A stretch of 64,000 nt of DNA from Tumebacillus sp. BK434. Its GTDB lineage: Bacteria > Bacillota > Bacilli > Tumebacillales > Tumebacillaceae. Both the position numbers and the translations under genes were made by a program. The notes beneath the pieces were generated by a model. The model did no database searches and was not told where the DNA came from. It saw nothing but the letters and a program-made list of their open reading frames with translations. The stretch covers positions 118,083 to 182,082 of the forward strand of contig NZ_SLXS01000006.1 in assembly GCF_004340785.1 (NCBI RefSeq), written 5' to 3'. Each line of letters begins with the position of its first letter. Within the stretch, counting starts at the first letter, position 1. This document shows, piece by piece, positions 31,578 to 40,576 of this stretch.

Positions 31578-32881
31578 TTCATTTGATCCCCCTCGATGGC
31601 CGGTCCGACCTGATCGCCATGCCGACGTAATTTAAAGCTGATATCAACATAGAATTGAGTGTCCTTCACATGATTCTTCCAATCAAAATCGTTCCATTCC
31701 TGTAGTGTGCGAAAGGTCGATTTGAGCTGATTGCTGATGTAAAAGCAGTCCACTTCCCAGGTGTGGAGCGTTTTCTGTAGCAAGTTGATCGACTTTTGTT
31801 TCATAAGCTGTTCGATGGCCCTCTCGAGTTTTTTCGTTTCCGCGGGTACGGTATAGTTGGCAGTCGTTTGGACGCTCATCAGATCTCCTTCCATCGAGAC
31901 ATGGAAGGTCGCTTTGATCTGATCCTGATTTCGCTGCACCTCGAGGCGCGTCTGTTTTTGTGCTGATACATTTAACGTGAGATTGAGCTGCGGATCGGCC
32001 GGATCTGGAAAGTCCCACGGTGTCGTCAGAAATTGACCGCGAAGCATATTGAGGACTTTGGTTTCCGAACCGTTGAGAAATCCAGCCAGCTTACTTCCTT
32101 GATAGACGGCACTCCCATAAAATTCGACGGGGACTTCTCCCGCCCGGCGAATGCTCCCTGCGTATTCGTCACCGATCGTCAGCTGTCTCGAATCACCGGA
32201 AGCGTGTTCGCGCGGATACGTGAGATTGGATCGTCCTTTGCGGATGTCCGGGCGAGGGGCGGATAAGATGGTGACCGCTCCGCCTCCTTTCGATTCGATG
32301 TCCAAGATAAAGTTGTGAAATCGCGACTTTTTGGGCAACGCGGCTCCCATGTTGTTTGGATCGGTTTCCAGTTCAAACCATAAGTTAATGTCCTGTTCCG
32401 TTGTAGGGCGAATGTTACGAATATAGGTTTGTGCACTCCCACGGGTCGTGATCATATCCAGCGTGCGGCGAATTTGACGATTGCGAACCACTTCGCTCAT
32501 CAGTTCAATGACGCCCTTTCGAGCCATGTCTTCACCCAAAATAAATGCTTTTGCGTGAATGAAAGTGAGCCTGCGGGCAACAAAAGCCTGACTTGCCGTC
32601 ATGGCGGAAGCAATATTCGAACCTTCGACTGTGAAGACGGAAATGGAATCATTTTGGTCAGAGCTTGAGTTGAGGCTTCTTCCGCCGATGCCTCCGTTGG
32701 TTGTTTTGGGACCCGCTAACGCAAAGGTGAATAAAAAATCGTTACGCGGACCGGGATCGACCCCGATCGCCATGACAAACGCAATGTTTTCAGGGTCCAG
32801 CCGATCCCAGCAACCGGATAGCAGCGGTACGAGCAGCACGCAGATCAAAAAACAGCGAAACGCACGAATCTTCCGTTTCAT
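31574..32881 (-). CDS. gerC: Ger(x)C-family germinant receptor lipoprotein
   Basis: C subunit of the second receptor, 435 residues, with a standard lipoprotein signal: FLICVLLVPLLSGCWDRLDP, the GCWD cysteine being lipidated. Downstream IAFVMAIGVDPGPRNDFLFT, AFVARRLTFIHAKAFILGED and the C-terminal domain KQKSINLLQKTLHTWEVDCF are typical. The ATG at 32881 overlaps gerB by four bases. Unlike the gerC at 18771, this one keeps all expected features. Confidence 0.92.
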   Translation of the reverse strand: MKRKIRAFRCFLICVLLVPLLSGCWDRLDPENIAFVMAIGVDPGPRNDFLFTFALAGPKTTNGGIGGRSLNSSSDQNDSISVFTVEGSNIASAMTASQAFVARRLTFIHAKAFILGEDMARKGVIELMSEVVRNRQIRRTLDMITTRGSAQTYIRNIRPTTEQDINLWFELETDPNNMGAALPKKSRFHNFILDIESKGGGAVTILSAPRPDIRKGRSNLTYPREHASGDSRQLTIGDEYAGSIRRAGEVPVEFYGSAVYQGSKLAGFLNGSETKVLNMLRGQFLTTPWDFPDPADPQLNLTLNVSAQKQTRLEVQRNQDQIKATFHVSMEGDLMSVQTTANYTVPAETKKLERAIEQLMKQKSINLLQKTLHTWEVDCFYISNQLKSTFRTLQEWNDFDWKNHVKDTQFYVDISFKLRRHGDQVGPAIEGDQMK

Positions 32882-33972
32882 AGCAGTTGCCTCTTTCTCC
32901 GAACAAGACTCACCAGCCAAGTCATCAAGGGCAGGCAGATCGAGAAGAGGGAGCCGTAGATCCGCAGATAATCCCGGTCCCATTCGACTGCAGACATCAG
33001 GCTTTCCGGCAACAGCGCGAGGCTGTAAGCGAGGATGGAAAGCGGGAAGATCAGAGGATGAAACGCCGGCATGCGCAGCACCTGCGCCAGCGTCGATGCG
33101 CTGCAATATAACCCGATGGCGAGCTTGATCACCGCGCAGGTCAGCCAAACGACCAGAAACAGGCTTTCCACCCGTTGCACCCACCTGCCGAACATGATGA
33201 CCCGGCTGATTTCATAGAGTGGGAAGCTGATCCGTAAGCCGGCAGGATAAGGAAAGATATACAGGTACGCGAGGATCGTGCTAAACAGGATCAGCGAAGA
33301 GATCAGCATGCAGGGCCAGACGACTCGTTCCCATTCCTTCCGCTTGCGGAGCCGGGGAACGAGGAATCCGAGAACCAGCAGTTCTGAAAACAAAGAGCTT
33401 CTCACGACCCCCATCTTTAGCACTTGGGAACGTCCGGTACCCCAAAAGGGGGATAACGCGTTCGGCTCCGTATGGCTGATCAATCCACCGATGATCATCA
33501 CCATCACGCTCACCAGAATGAGGCCGATCGTCAACCAGCATAAACGCCCAATGTTTTCGATGCCGCTGTGCGCAACAACCGCAATGGGGATGAGGAGCGA
33601 TAACATGATCATTTGAATCGGGGTTCTTGGCAAAATGTCAGATTTTAAAATCTCGGCAAATTCACGCAACACAATGAAGGTAATTGCGTAGAAGAAACTA
33701 AAGTATGCAAGATTGACCACACTGCCCAGAACAGGACCTAAAATTTCTTCGGTCGCCGTAATGAGAGATGCTCCCTCTGAAGCGTTCTTGATCACACCGC
33801 GGATGCACCACCAGGTCACCGGGCAAAACATGATGGCGATCAGAGCGATCAACCAAGCGGCGGTGCCTCCGATCTCCAGCATCGATCGCTGAAAGGGCAG
33901 GAAGATTTTCGTGATCACGAAAATAATGCCGACAGATGCCGCCTCGCGCATTCCGATCCGATGCATTCTCAT
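32878..33972 (-). CDS. gerB: GerB-family spore germination permease subunit
   Basis: B subunit of the second receptor, 364 residues, around ten membrane helices of the APC-type fold (IMLSLLIPIAVVAHSGIENI; VESLFLVVWLTCAVIKLAIG). Overlaps gerA by four bases upstream and gerC by four bases downstream. The germinant is unknown. Confidence 0.92.
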   Translation of the reverse strand: MRMHRIGMREAASVGIIFVITKIFLPFQRSMLEIGGTAAWLIALIAIMFCPVTWWCIRGVIKNASEGASLITATEEILGPVLGSVVNLAYFSFFYAITFIVLREFAEILKSDILPRTPIQMIMLSLLIPIAVVAHSGIENIGRLCWLTIGLILVSVMVMIIGGLISHTEPNALSPFWGTGRSQVLKMGVVRSSLFSELLVLGFLVPRLRKRKEWERVVWPCMLISSLILFSTILAYLYIFPYPAGLRISFPLYEISRVIMFGRWVQRVESLFLVVWLTCAVIKLAIGLYCSASTLAQVLRMPAFHPLIFPLSILAYSLALLPESLMSAVEWDRDYLRIYGSLFSICLPLMTWLVSLVRRKRQLL

Positions 33973-35594
33973 TTTTTCTTCTCCTTCGGAATTTTCCGCG
34001 ACAGTTTCGGGCGGATGGCTTGCTGTCTTTCGTTTTGACTGCGAATCGGACTGCGTAAGGTGCGATCCTTACTTTTTCGAAAGGGGGCGATGGGCGATAA
34101 GCCAGGGACACCGAATGTATTTTCAGAAGCGCGCATCATCCACAGCATTAACGAGAGTGAGACGATCCCCAGAAGCCCGAGAAAAGAACCGGCCAGCAAG
34201 TAGGCAAACCGCAGAATGCGCGTTGCGAACTGCATGTTGTAATTGGGGATCGTATAGGAAGCCAATGCGGTTGTGGCGGTGATGATGACGACAATCGGGC
34301 TCACGATGTTGGCTTGCACGGCAGCCTGCCCAAGGATCAGCGCACCGACGATCCCGATGGTCGGACCGATGACACTGGGGATCCGGACGCCTGCTTCCCG
34401 GATCAGTTCGAACATGCTTTCGAGCATGAATGTCTCGGCTGCCACCGGAATCGGCACAGCTTCGCGAGTTTCTGCGATCGCCAGCAGCAGCGTTGTCGGG
34501 ATCATCTCTTGATGAAAATTGGCGATCGCCACATAGAGGGCCGGCAGATACAGCGCCAAAAAGAAGCCGGCGAGCCGCACAATGCGCAAAAACGAACTGT
34601 AGGTCCAGCGCAGGTAGGAATCTTCGGCAGTCTGCAAAAAAAGCGGAAAATGACCGGGTACGATCAGCCCAAATGGTGAATTATCGACGAGGATGCAGAC
34701 ATATCCTTCAGAGATATGCGCAGCCACACGATCGGGTCGTTCGGTGCTCAAGATGCTCGGATAGATCGAGTTGGGACGATCTTCAATCCACTGCTCGATC
34801 GTGCCGCTGTCCCCGATAAAATCAAACTTGATCGCAGCGATGCGCTTGTGCACTTCGGCGACCAGCTCATCGTTGGCAATCGTTTTGATATAGACGACAG
34901 CAACTTCCGTCCGTGAAATGCTGCCGACGATCCCGCGCTCGACCATCAGGCCGGGAGTGCGAATCCGGCGCCTGATCATCGACAAATTCGTCTGAATATC
35001 ATCGGTAAATCCCTCGTTTGAACCGCGAACCACGAGTTCGGTGTTCGGCTTGGAGATGCCTCTTTTTTCCCACCCTTTTACATCTGCGAGGATTGCCGTG
35101 CTCATGCCATCGATCAGTACGGCTGCAGATCCGGTTAAGATGCCATGTACGATCTGGCCGAACTTGCTGTCGGTGGCAACCTGTGCATCTGTGATCACTT
35201 CGTTGATGATTTTCTCGGCGTTTGGCTGTTCATCCGAAGCAAACTGCATGGTCATCAAGGGCTGCAGAACGGCGCGTTCAAAATGACCCTCTTTGATTTG
35301 GTTGGTCAGATAGATGGCGGCACCGCGCACGGCCGTTTGCCCGATGGTGAGCGGGCGGATGATCAGTCCGCTGCTTTGAGGATAGGAGAAGTGCCGCTTG
35401 AACCAGTGCAGATTGGTATCGAGTTGCGCCGAAAGATCCCCATAATCCTCAATCAGACTTTCAGTCGTGGGCAGACTTCTTTGCTCTGGCTGCTGTTGCG
35501 TTTGCTCGCCCTCCCAATGTCCGAGGGAGAATGAGTTTTGTTTTGCAGAACTATCGGCAAGGATGTATTTCTTTAGTTTTTGCCAACCACTCAT
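33969..35594 (-). CDS. gerA: GerA-family spore germination receptor subunit A
   Basis: A subunit of the second receptor, 541 residues. The cytoplasmic N-terminal domain includes GILTGSAAVLIDGMSTAILA, TERPDRVAAHISEGYVCILV and DNSPFGLIVPGHFPLFLQTA; then membrane helices LALYLPALYVAIANFHQEMI and PTIGIVGALILGQAAVQANI, and a Lys/Arg-rich tail. First gene of gerA-gerB-gerC-D. It is clearly paralogous to, but well diverged from, the gerA at 20974-22533. Confidence 0.92.
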   Translation of the reverse strand: MSGWQKLKKYILADSSAKQNSFSLGHWEGEQTQQQPEQRSLPTTESLIEDYGDLSAQLDTNLHWFKRHFSYPQSSGLIIRPLTIGQTAVRGAAIYLTNQIKEGHFERAVLQPLMTMQFASDEQPNAEKIINEVITDAQVATDSKFGQIVHGILTGSAAVLIDGMSTAILADVKGWEKRGISKPNTELVVRGSNEGFTDDIQTNLSMIRRRIRTPGLMVERGIVGSISRTEVAVVYIKTIANDELVAEVHKRIAAIKFDFIGDSGTIEQWIEDRPNSIYPSILSTERPDRVAAHISEGYVCILVDNSPFGLIVPGHFPLFLQTAEDSYLRWTYSSFLRIVRLAGFFLALYLPALYVAIANFHQEMIPTTLLLAIAETREAVPIPVAAETFMLESMFELIREAGVRIPSVIGPTIGIVGALILGQAAVQANIVSPIVVIITATTALASYTIPNYNMQFATRILRFAYLLAGSFLGLLGIVSLSLMLWMMRASENTFGVPGLSPIAPFRKSKDRTLRSPIRSQNERQQAIRPKLSRKIPKEKKK

Positions 35595-35750
35595 CTCAAA
35601 CGAGCTCCCTTCCTATGTATTCGAATGCATTTGCATATTACTTCCAAGGGAGACGTGCATAGTGTGTTCACCGCATGAACATGTTATTCGATTCGCACAT
35701 GGTTCTGGAAACAATGTATTGGGAAATTGAACTGGAGGATGATCCAATTG

Positions 35751-36539
35751 ATGTTGCACAAAACACTAGTCTATCGGGACGCGCAGATTGCTTACTATTT
35801 CGCGGAAAACAAGGAGAAGGAAACGATCCTGTTGCTGCATCCCGCATTCGCCGACCATGAAATATTTGAGGCGCAAACAGAATCTTTTATGGAAGATTAT
35901 CAAGTGATCGCAGTTGATATGCCAGGGCATGGAGACAGCCAAATCAAGGGGCGGAACGTCACGCTCAAAGATATGCCCGCGATTCTTCACCAAATCATGT
36001 CAGATCATGAGATCTCTGCGCTGCATATCGTCGGGGTATCGATGGGATCTTTAGTGGCGCAAGCGTTTGCGGACCGGTACCCGGAGCGAGTCAAGTCTGT
36101 GACCATGGTAGGCGGCTACTCGATCCATAAAGCGAACGAGCAGATCTTGAAAGCACAAAAAAAAGAAGGATTGAAATGGCTCGGGTACATGTTGTTTTCG
36201 ATGAAAAAATTCAGAGATCATGTCATTTCGGTGTCTTGTTACACCGATCGCTGCCGTACTGTGTTCAGGCGCGGCATTGGGAAGTTTCACCGGAAATCTT
36301 TTTCCGTCATGTCGGGTATGAATTCTTTCTTTCGAAAGCAAGACACGCCGGTACGCTACCCCCTGTTGATCATTGTCGGACAGCAAGATCAGCAGATGAT
36401 TCGAGAGGCGGCGAATACAATACATAAATTAGAAAAAGGTTCTCAGTTGGCGGTGCTTCCGGCAGCCGGACACTGTGCAAATCTTGATGCACCCGAGGAG
36501 TTCAACAGACTGGTCAAGGATTTTTTGTTGGACCAGTAG
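35751..36539 (+). CDS. Alpha/beta hydrolase
   Basis: A soluble hydrolase of about 262 residues. Nucleophile elbow GVSMGSLVAQAFA (Ser near residue 103), oxyanion region ILLLHPAFADHEIFE, catalytic acid in LLIIVGQQDQQM and His in AAGHCANLDAPEEFN. The mid region (residues about 160-195) has an unusual Arg/Cys/Lys-rich cap (SVSCYTDRCRTVFRRG). Substrate unknown. Start chosen at 35751; GGAGG is 12 bases away, so the TTG at 35748 or ATG at 35739 are alternatives. Confidence 0.82.
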   Translation: MLHKTLVYRDAQIAYYFAENKEKETILLLHPAFADHEIFEAQTESFMEDYQVIAVDMPGHGDSQIKGRNVTLKDMPAILHQIMSDHEISALHIVGVSMGSLVAQAFADRYPERVKSVTMVGGYSIHKANEQILKAQKKEGLKWLGYMLFSMKKFRDHVISVSCYTDRCRTVFRRGIGKFHRKSFSVMSGMNSFFRKQDTPVRYPLLIIVGQQDQQMIREAANTIHKLEKGSQLAVLPAAGHCANLDAPEEFNRLVKDFLLDQ

Positions 36540-36549
36540 CGAAATCAAA

Positions 36550-36582
36550 AAGAACCCTTTTCATCATCGAAAAGGGTTCCCG
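36550..36582 (+). terminator. Terminator after the alpha/beta hydrolase
   Basis: GAACCCTTTTC and GAAAAGGGTTC arms with an ATCATC loop. Confidence 0.65.
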
Positions 36583-36603
36583 GTTCGCCAAGGGCGGAGT
36601 GGA

Positions 36604-38217
36604 TTAGCTATACATTTTTTCGAGCTGTTCTTTCACGCGATCATCTTCCAAGAACTCATCATAGCTCATCTGTTTGTCGACGAGACCGTTCGGGGTGATC
36701 TGGATGATGCGGTTGGCGATCGTTTGCACAAATTGATGGTCATGCGAAACGAAGATCATCGAGCCGGTGAAGTTGATCAGCCCGTTGTTCAGCGCGGTGA
36801 TCGATTCGAGGTCCAAGTGGTTGGTCGGCTCGTCGAGCATCAACGCGTTCGCGCCGGCATTCATCATCTTCGAGAGCATGCAGCGCACTTTTTCGCCGCC
36901 GGAGAGGACGTTTGCTTTTTTCAGCGACTCTTCGCCGGAGAACAGCATGCGGCCCAAGAAACCGCGCACGAACGTCTCATCCTGCTCTTTCGAGTACTGG
37001 CGCAGCCAGTCGACCAAGTTCAGGTCGGTGTCAAAATACTCGGCGTTGTCTTTCGGGAAGTAGGCCGTGGTGATCGTGATGCCCCATTTGAACTCGCCGC
37101 TGTCCGGCTCCAGCTCGCCGGCCAGCACTTTGAACAGCGTGGTCTTGGCCAGTTCGTCCGGGCCGACCAGCGCGATCTTGTCGCCTTTGCTCACCGTGAA
37201 GGAGATGTTGTCGAGCACTTTCACGCCTTCAACGGTCACGGTCAAGCCTTCGACGGTCAGGATGTCGTTGCCCGCTTCACGCTCCGGCTTGAAGTCGATG
37301 AACGGATATTTGCGGTTCGACGGACGGATGTCTTCGAGCGAGATCTTGTCGAGCTGCTTCTTGCGGGAGGTCGCCTGCTTGGACTTGGAAGCGTTGGCGC
37401 TAAAGCGGCGGATGAACTCTTCCAGCTCTTTGATCTTCTCTTCTTTCTTCTTGTTCGCATTGCGTTGCAGGGCGAGGGCCAGTTGGCTGGATTCGTACCA
37501 GAAATCGTAGTTGCCCACATACAGCTGAATCTTGCCAAAATCGATGTCGGCGATGTGCGTGCAGACTTGGTTCAAGAAGTGACGGTCATGGGAAACGACG
37601 ATGACTGTGTTTTCATAGCCCAGCAAGAAGTTCTCCAGCCACTTGATCGACGCGAGATCCAAGTGGTTGGTCGGCTCGTCCAAGAGCAGGATGTCCGGGT
37701 TGCCGAACAACGCTTGTGCGAGCAGGACGCGGACTTTCTGGCTGCCGTCGAGTTCATTCATCAGCTTGTCGTGCAGGTCGACCGGGATACCGAGACCTTG
37801 CAGCAGTTCTGCCGCTTCCGACTCCGCCACCCAGCCGTTCAGGTCGGCGAAATCGCCTTCCAGTTCAGCGGCGCGCATGCCGTCTGCTTCGGTAAAATCG
37901 CCTTTCGCGTAGATGGCGTCTTTTTCCTCCATGATTTCATAGAGGCGTCTGTGACCCATGATGACGACTTTCAACACTTGAAATTCATCAAATTCAAAAT
38001 GGTTCTGCTTGAGGATCGCCAGACGTTCGCCCGGCGTGATGTTCACTTCACCGACGCTCGGTTCGATCTCGCCGGAGAGGATTTTCAGGAAGGTCGACTT
38101 CCCGGCTCCATTCGCACCGATGAGGCCGTAGCAGTTGCCCGGGGTGAACTTGATGGTGACATCTTCAAACAGAGCGCGTTTTCCATATCGTAAGGTAACA
38201 CCGTTTGTACTGATCAT
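36604..38217 (-). CDS. ykpA: ABC-F family ATPase, YkpA/YbiT type
   Basis: Cytoplasmic ribosome-associated ATPase of 537 residues with two nucleotide-binding domains and no membrane part. NBD1: Walker A GLIGANGAGKSTFLK, Walker B ILLLDEPTNHLD. The linker has ANKKKEEKIKELEEFIRRFS and ASKSKQATSRKKQLDKI (the P-site tRNA interaction region). NBD2: signature VLSGGEKVRCMLSK, Walker B LMLDEPTNHLD. Its Walker A is degenerate (VGPDELAKTTLFK) and the first signature is altered (LDGSQKV), as in the YbiT/YkpA subgroup. It closely resembles B. subtilis YkpA. Start ATG at 38217 has only a distant GAAGGA. Confidence 0.92.
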   Translation of the reverse strand: MISTNGVTLRYGKRALFEDVTIKFTPGNCYGLIGANGAGKSTFLKILSGEIEPSVGEVNITPGERLAILKQNHFEFDEFQVLKVVIMGHRRLYEIMEEKDAIYAKGDFTEADGMRAAELEGDFADLNGWVAESEAAELLQGLGIPVDLHDKLMNELDGSQKVRVLLAQALFGNPDILLLDEPTNHLDLASIKWLENFLLGYENTVIVVSHDRHFLNQVCTHIADIDFGKIQLYVGNYDFWYESSQLALALQRNANKKKEEKIKELEEFIRRFSANASKSKQATSRKKQLDKISLEDIRPSNRKYPFIDFKPEREAGNDILTVEGLTVTVEGVKVLDNISFTVSKGDKIALVGPDELAKTTLFKVLAGELEPDSGEFKWGITITTAYFPKDNAEYFDTDLNLVDWLRQYSKEQDETFVRGFLGRMLFSGEESLKKANVLSGGEKVRCMLSKMMNAGANALMLDEPTNHLDLESITALNNGLINFTGSMIFVSHDHQFVQTIANRIIQITPNGLVDKQMSYDEFLEDDRVKEQLEKMYS

Positions 38218-38356
38218 TGGTTTGCAATACCGTCCTTCTTTTTTTATCCTGTCAAACACTTACTATACCATAATTGAGCAAGTATTGCTTGAGTTATAAC
38301 GCAAGCGGGGCGGAGGGAATCGTAAGGAGGAAGGAGATCGAAAGGGGTCACGTGAT

Positions 38357-39043
38357 TTGAAAAAATTGCTGCTTACAGCTTGTCTTCCTTTGACCTTGCT
38401 CACCTGCTCCCTGCAAAACCAATGGAGTGTTGATCTACAACCAACAGCTGCGGGCCAAGCACCGCATGCGGATGCGAATGCGGCGCTGCAAGCGCTGCGG
38501 GACGGGAATGCACGTTTTGTGATGAATCGACTGGAGCATCCCCATCTCTCAGCGGCACGCCGTACTGAGGTTGCGTACGGGCAGCATCCTTTTGCGATGA
38601 TCCTGAGTTGCGCCGATTCCCGCGTGCCGCCGGAGCAAGTGTTTGACCGCGGGCTTGGCGATCTGTTTGTCGCTCGTGTCGCCGGCAACGTCGTCAGTGA
38701 CGAAGTGCTGGGCACGCTGGAATACGGCGCCCTGCATTTGCAGGTACCGCTGATCGTGGTGCTGGGACACGAGAGATGCGGGGCTGTAGAAGCTGCTGTG
38801 CAAGGTGGTGAACTGCCGGGTCATACGAAAAGTGTGGCAGAGCGGATCGCTCCCGCTGTGCAGGAAGCGAAGAAGCACAACCCTCCCGATCTGGTGGAGG
38901 AGTCGGTTCGCATGAATGTGAAGTTGGTGGTGGAACAGCTTCAGAAGTCTCAGCCTGTGCTGGCCGCCATGATCCAGCAAGGCAAAGTCAAAGTCGTGGG
39001 AGCGCGGTGTGACCTTGACACGGGAGTGGTGGACTGGCTGTAG
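38357..39043 (+). CDS. Beta-class carbonic anhydrase, exported or lipoprotein
   Basis: Zinc enzyme interconverting CO2 and bicarbonate; 228 residues. Zinc ligands and active site are clear: MILSCADSRVPPEQVFD (Cys, Asp-Arg pair) and VVLGHERCGAVEAA (His, Cys). The N-terminus is a signal peptide, KKLLLTACLPLTLLTCS, with an LLTC lipobox-like stretch, so the enzyme is probably outside the membrane, possibly lipid-anchored; most beta enzymes are cytoplasmic. TTG start at 38357 behind GAAAGGGG. Confidence 0.9.
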   Translation: MKKLLLTACLPLTLLTCSLQNQWSVDLQPTAAGQAPHADANAALQALRDGNARFVMNRLEHPHLSAARRTEVAYGQHPFAMILSCADSRVPPEQVFDRGLGDLFVARVAGNVVSDEVLGTLEYGALHLQVPLIVVLGHERCGAVEAAVQGGELPGHTKSVAERIAPAVQEAKKHNPPDLVEESVRMNVKLVVEQLQKSQPVLAAMIQQGKVKVVGARCDLDTGVVDWL

Positions 39044-39063
39044 GCAGCCAGTCTTCGCCCAGG

Positions 39064-39696
39064 TCAAACGAATAGCGAGGCGGCGATTAAACATTGAGCG
39101 GCGTAATAGGTCACCATGACGGCCAGTTCCCCGGTGAGCGAATTCTTCATGAATCGACCCCATGCGAGAATGGCATCGGAGACCATAAAGGATACCGCAC
39201 CTGCCAGCAGCAAGCTGTCGCCTGCCCGGACAGCCGACCAGACCATGACGAGGATCACCAGAATGTAGCAAGCGACAGCGACAAGCAAGCCTGCCCCTCC
39301 CGCTGACCGAACGCCGCGGAACAGGAGGAGGAAAAATGCGAGGCCGAACAATGCTAAAGCGATGGCGGCTCCGATGGCGGAATCGCTCCCCGCGCTCTGC
39401 TGAGAAAAAGAGACGATGTAACAGAGATGGGCAGCCAGAAACGCGACCAACCCGGAAAGAAACCGGTCGCTTGGCAAGACCAAAAACACATCTCCCGCCA
39501 GCGAGAGCACCAGTCCGATCAGAATCCATACGGCCTGCGATTCCCCAACATCCGCTCCCATCCATGCCATCATCAGTATCAAGAGCATCGTCAACGGCTT
39601 CCAGACGTAACGAGCCTTCGTCCATCCGCGTGCAATCGCCGCCAGATCCAGCGCTCCGCTTACGATCACCGCAACTGCGATCCCTAACATGTTCAT
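39064..39696 (-). CDS. YhhN-family membrane protein (lysoplasmalogenase-like)
   Basis: A 210-residue integral membrane protein with about seven to eight helices (LIGLVLSLAGDVFLVLPSDR; GLVAFLAAHLCYIVSFSQQS; AGAVSFMVSDAILAWGRFMK). Conserved acidic residues in LAGDVFL and SFMVSDAILA and the His in AAHLCYI are those of the YhhN/TMEM86 family, some of which cleave lysoplasmalogens. The exact substrate in this organism is unknown. Confidence 0.88.
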   Translation of the reverse strand: MNMLGIAVAVIVSGALDLAAIARGWTKARYVWKPLTMLLILMMAWMGADVGESQAVWILIGLVLSLAGDVFLVLPSDRFLSGLVAFLAAHLCYIVSFSQQSAGSDSAIGAAIALALFGLAFFLLLFRGVRSAGGAGLLVAVACYILVILVMVWSAVRAGDSLLLAGAVSFMVSDAILAWGRFMKNSLTGELAVMVTYYAAQCLIAASLFV

Positions 39697-39819
39697 AGCC
39701 CCCTTTTCGAAACCGAGCGGAGAACTCCGATCGGTCGTTTGCTTTTGTATTTAAAAGATACAGAATCTTTCAGGGGAAGGAAAGAGTGAGAACTGTAAAA
39801 ACGGGTTACCCACCGCACA

Positions 39820-39856
39820 AACGCCGCCGACATCTGTCGGCGGCGTTTGTGCGAAT
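39820..39856. terminator. Strong bidirectional hairpin terminator
   Basis: CAAACGCCGCCGACA and TGTCGGCGGCGTTTG arms around TC. Confidence 0.8.
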
Positions 39857-39861
39857 CGCTT

Positions 39862-40452
39862 CTATTCAAGAAACCCCATGAGGCGTCTGACCTTGTTCGC
39901 ATTTTGCACAGAGGTGAGCATCTCCAGCAAGGTAAAGGCAACTTCGAAGGCGGTCGAAGGGTTGTAAGAGGTGATGATATTTTGATCCACCACGATCGCT
40001 TGATCCGGAATGACATGGGCGCCGTAGGCGGCGAGCTGTTTTTGGCGGATGCGATCATTGAGATTGTAGGTGGTCGCACGACGGCCATGCAGCACGCCGC
40101 TTTTGCCGAGCACCAAAGCCCCCACGCAGATCGAGGCGATCACTTTTCCTTGCGCGTCGAACGCCCGGATCAGTTCGAGAACATCCTCGCGGTACGCATC
40201 TTCATAGAAACCGGCCGTTTCAAATCCACCGGGGAGCGCCAAGGCGTCAAAATCATCGACCTTGACGTCCGACACCAACAGATCGGGCAGCACTGTAAAA
40301 GCAAACGTGCAGCGCAGCTTTTCACGGGTGCCGACCGTGATGATTTCCGTTGTGCCGTCGCCCTCTTCTTGGTTCCAACCGATCACATCTGAAAATACGC
40401 TGGCTTCGACAGCTTCAAAGCCGTTCGGCAACAGCAGGCAAACTTTTTTCAT
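39862..40452 (-). CDS. DJ-1/PfpI family protein
   Basis: A 196-residue glutamine-amidotransferase-like fold of the DJ-1/ThiJ group. The nucleophile is in GKVIASICVGALVLGKSGVL, with LALPGGFETAG upstream and a TSYNPSTAFEVAFTLLEML end. Family members are redox-sensing glyoxalase/deglycase-like proteins or proteases; the role here is unknown. It is divergent from a LysR regulator 125 bases away, which may control it. Start MKKVCLLLPNGFE at 40452. Confidence 0.88.
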   Translation of the reverse strand: MKKVCLLLPNGFEAVEASVFSDVIGWNQEEGDGTTEIITVGTREKLRCTFAFTVLPDLLVSDVKVDDFDALALPGGFETAGFYEDAYREDVLELIRAFDAQGKVIASICVGALVLGKSGVLHGRRATTYNLNDRIRQKQLAAYGAHVIPDQAIVVDQNIITSYNPSTAFEVAFTLLEMLTSVQNANKVRRLMGFLE

Positions 40453-40576
40453 GTTGATCACTCCCGATTGTTTTGAGATGAAGCGGTACCGGTACTACTT
40501 GGATGTTATACTACAAGTACCGATTCGTAAAACTGAATTCACTGAAGATATCGATTAGAAGATCTGATAACGCCAA

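Noticed and set aside
36176..36427. Frameshift in the alpha/beta hydrolase cap region (odd Cys/Arg-rich segment)
   Set aside because: The frame stays open and the catalytic Asp and His follow in the same frame, so no shift is needed.
36475..38193. Open frame of 572 codons on the plus strand opposite the ABC-F gene
   Set aside because: Antisense shadow of a highly conserved gene; no protein family pattern.
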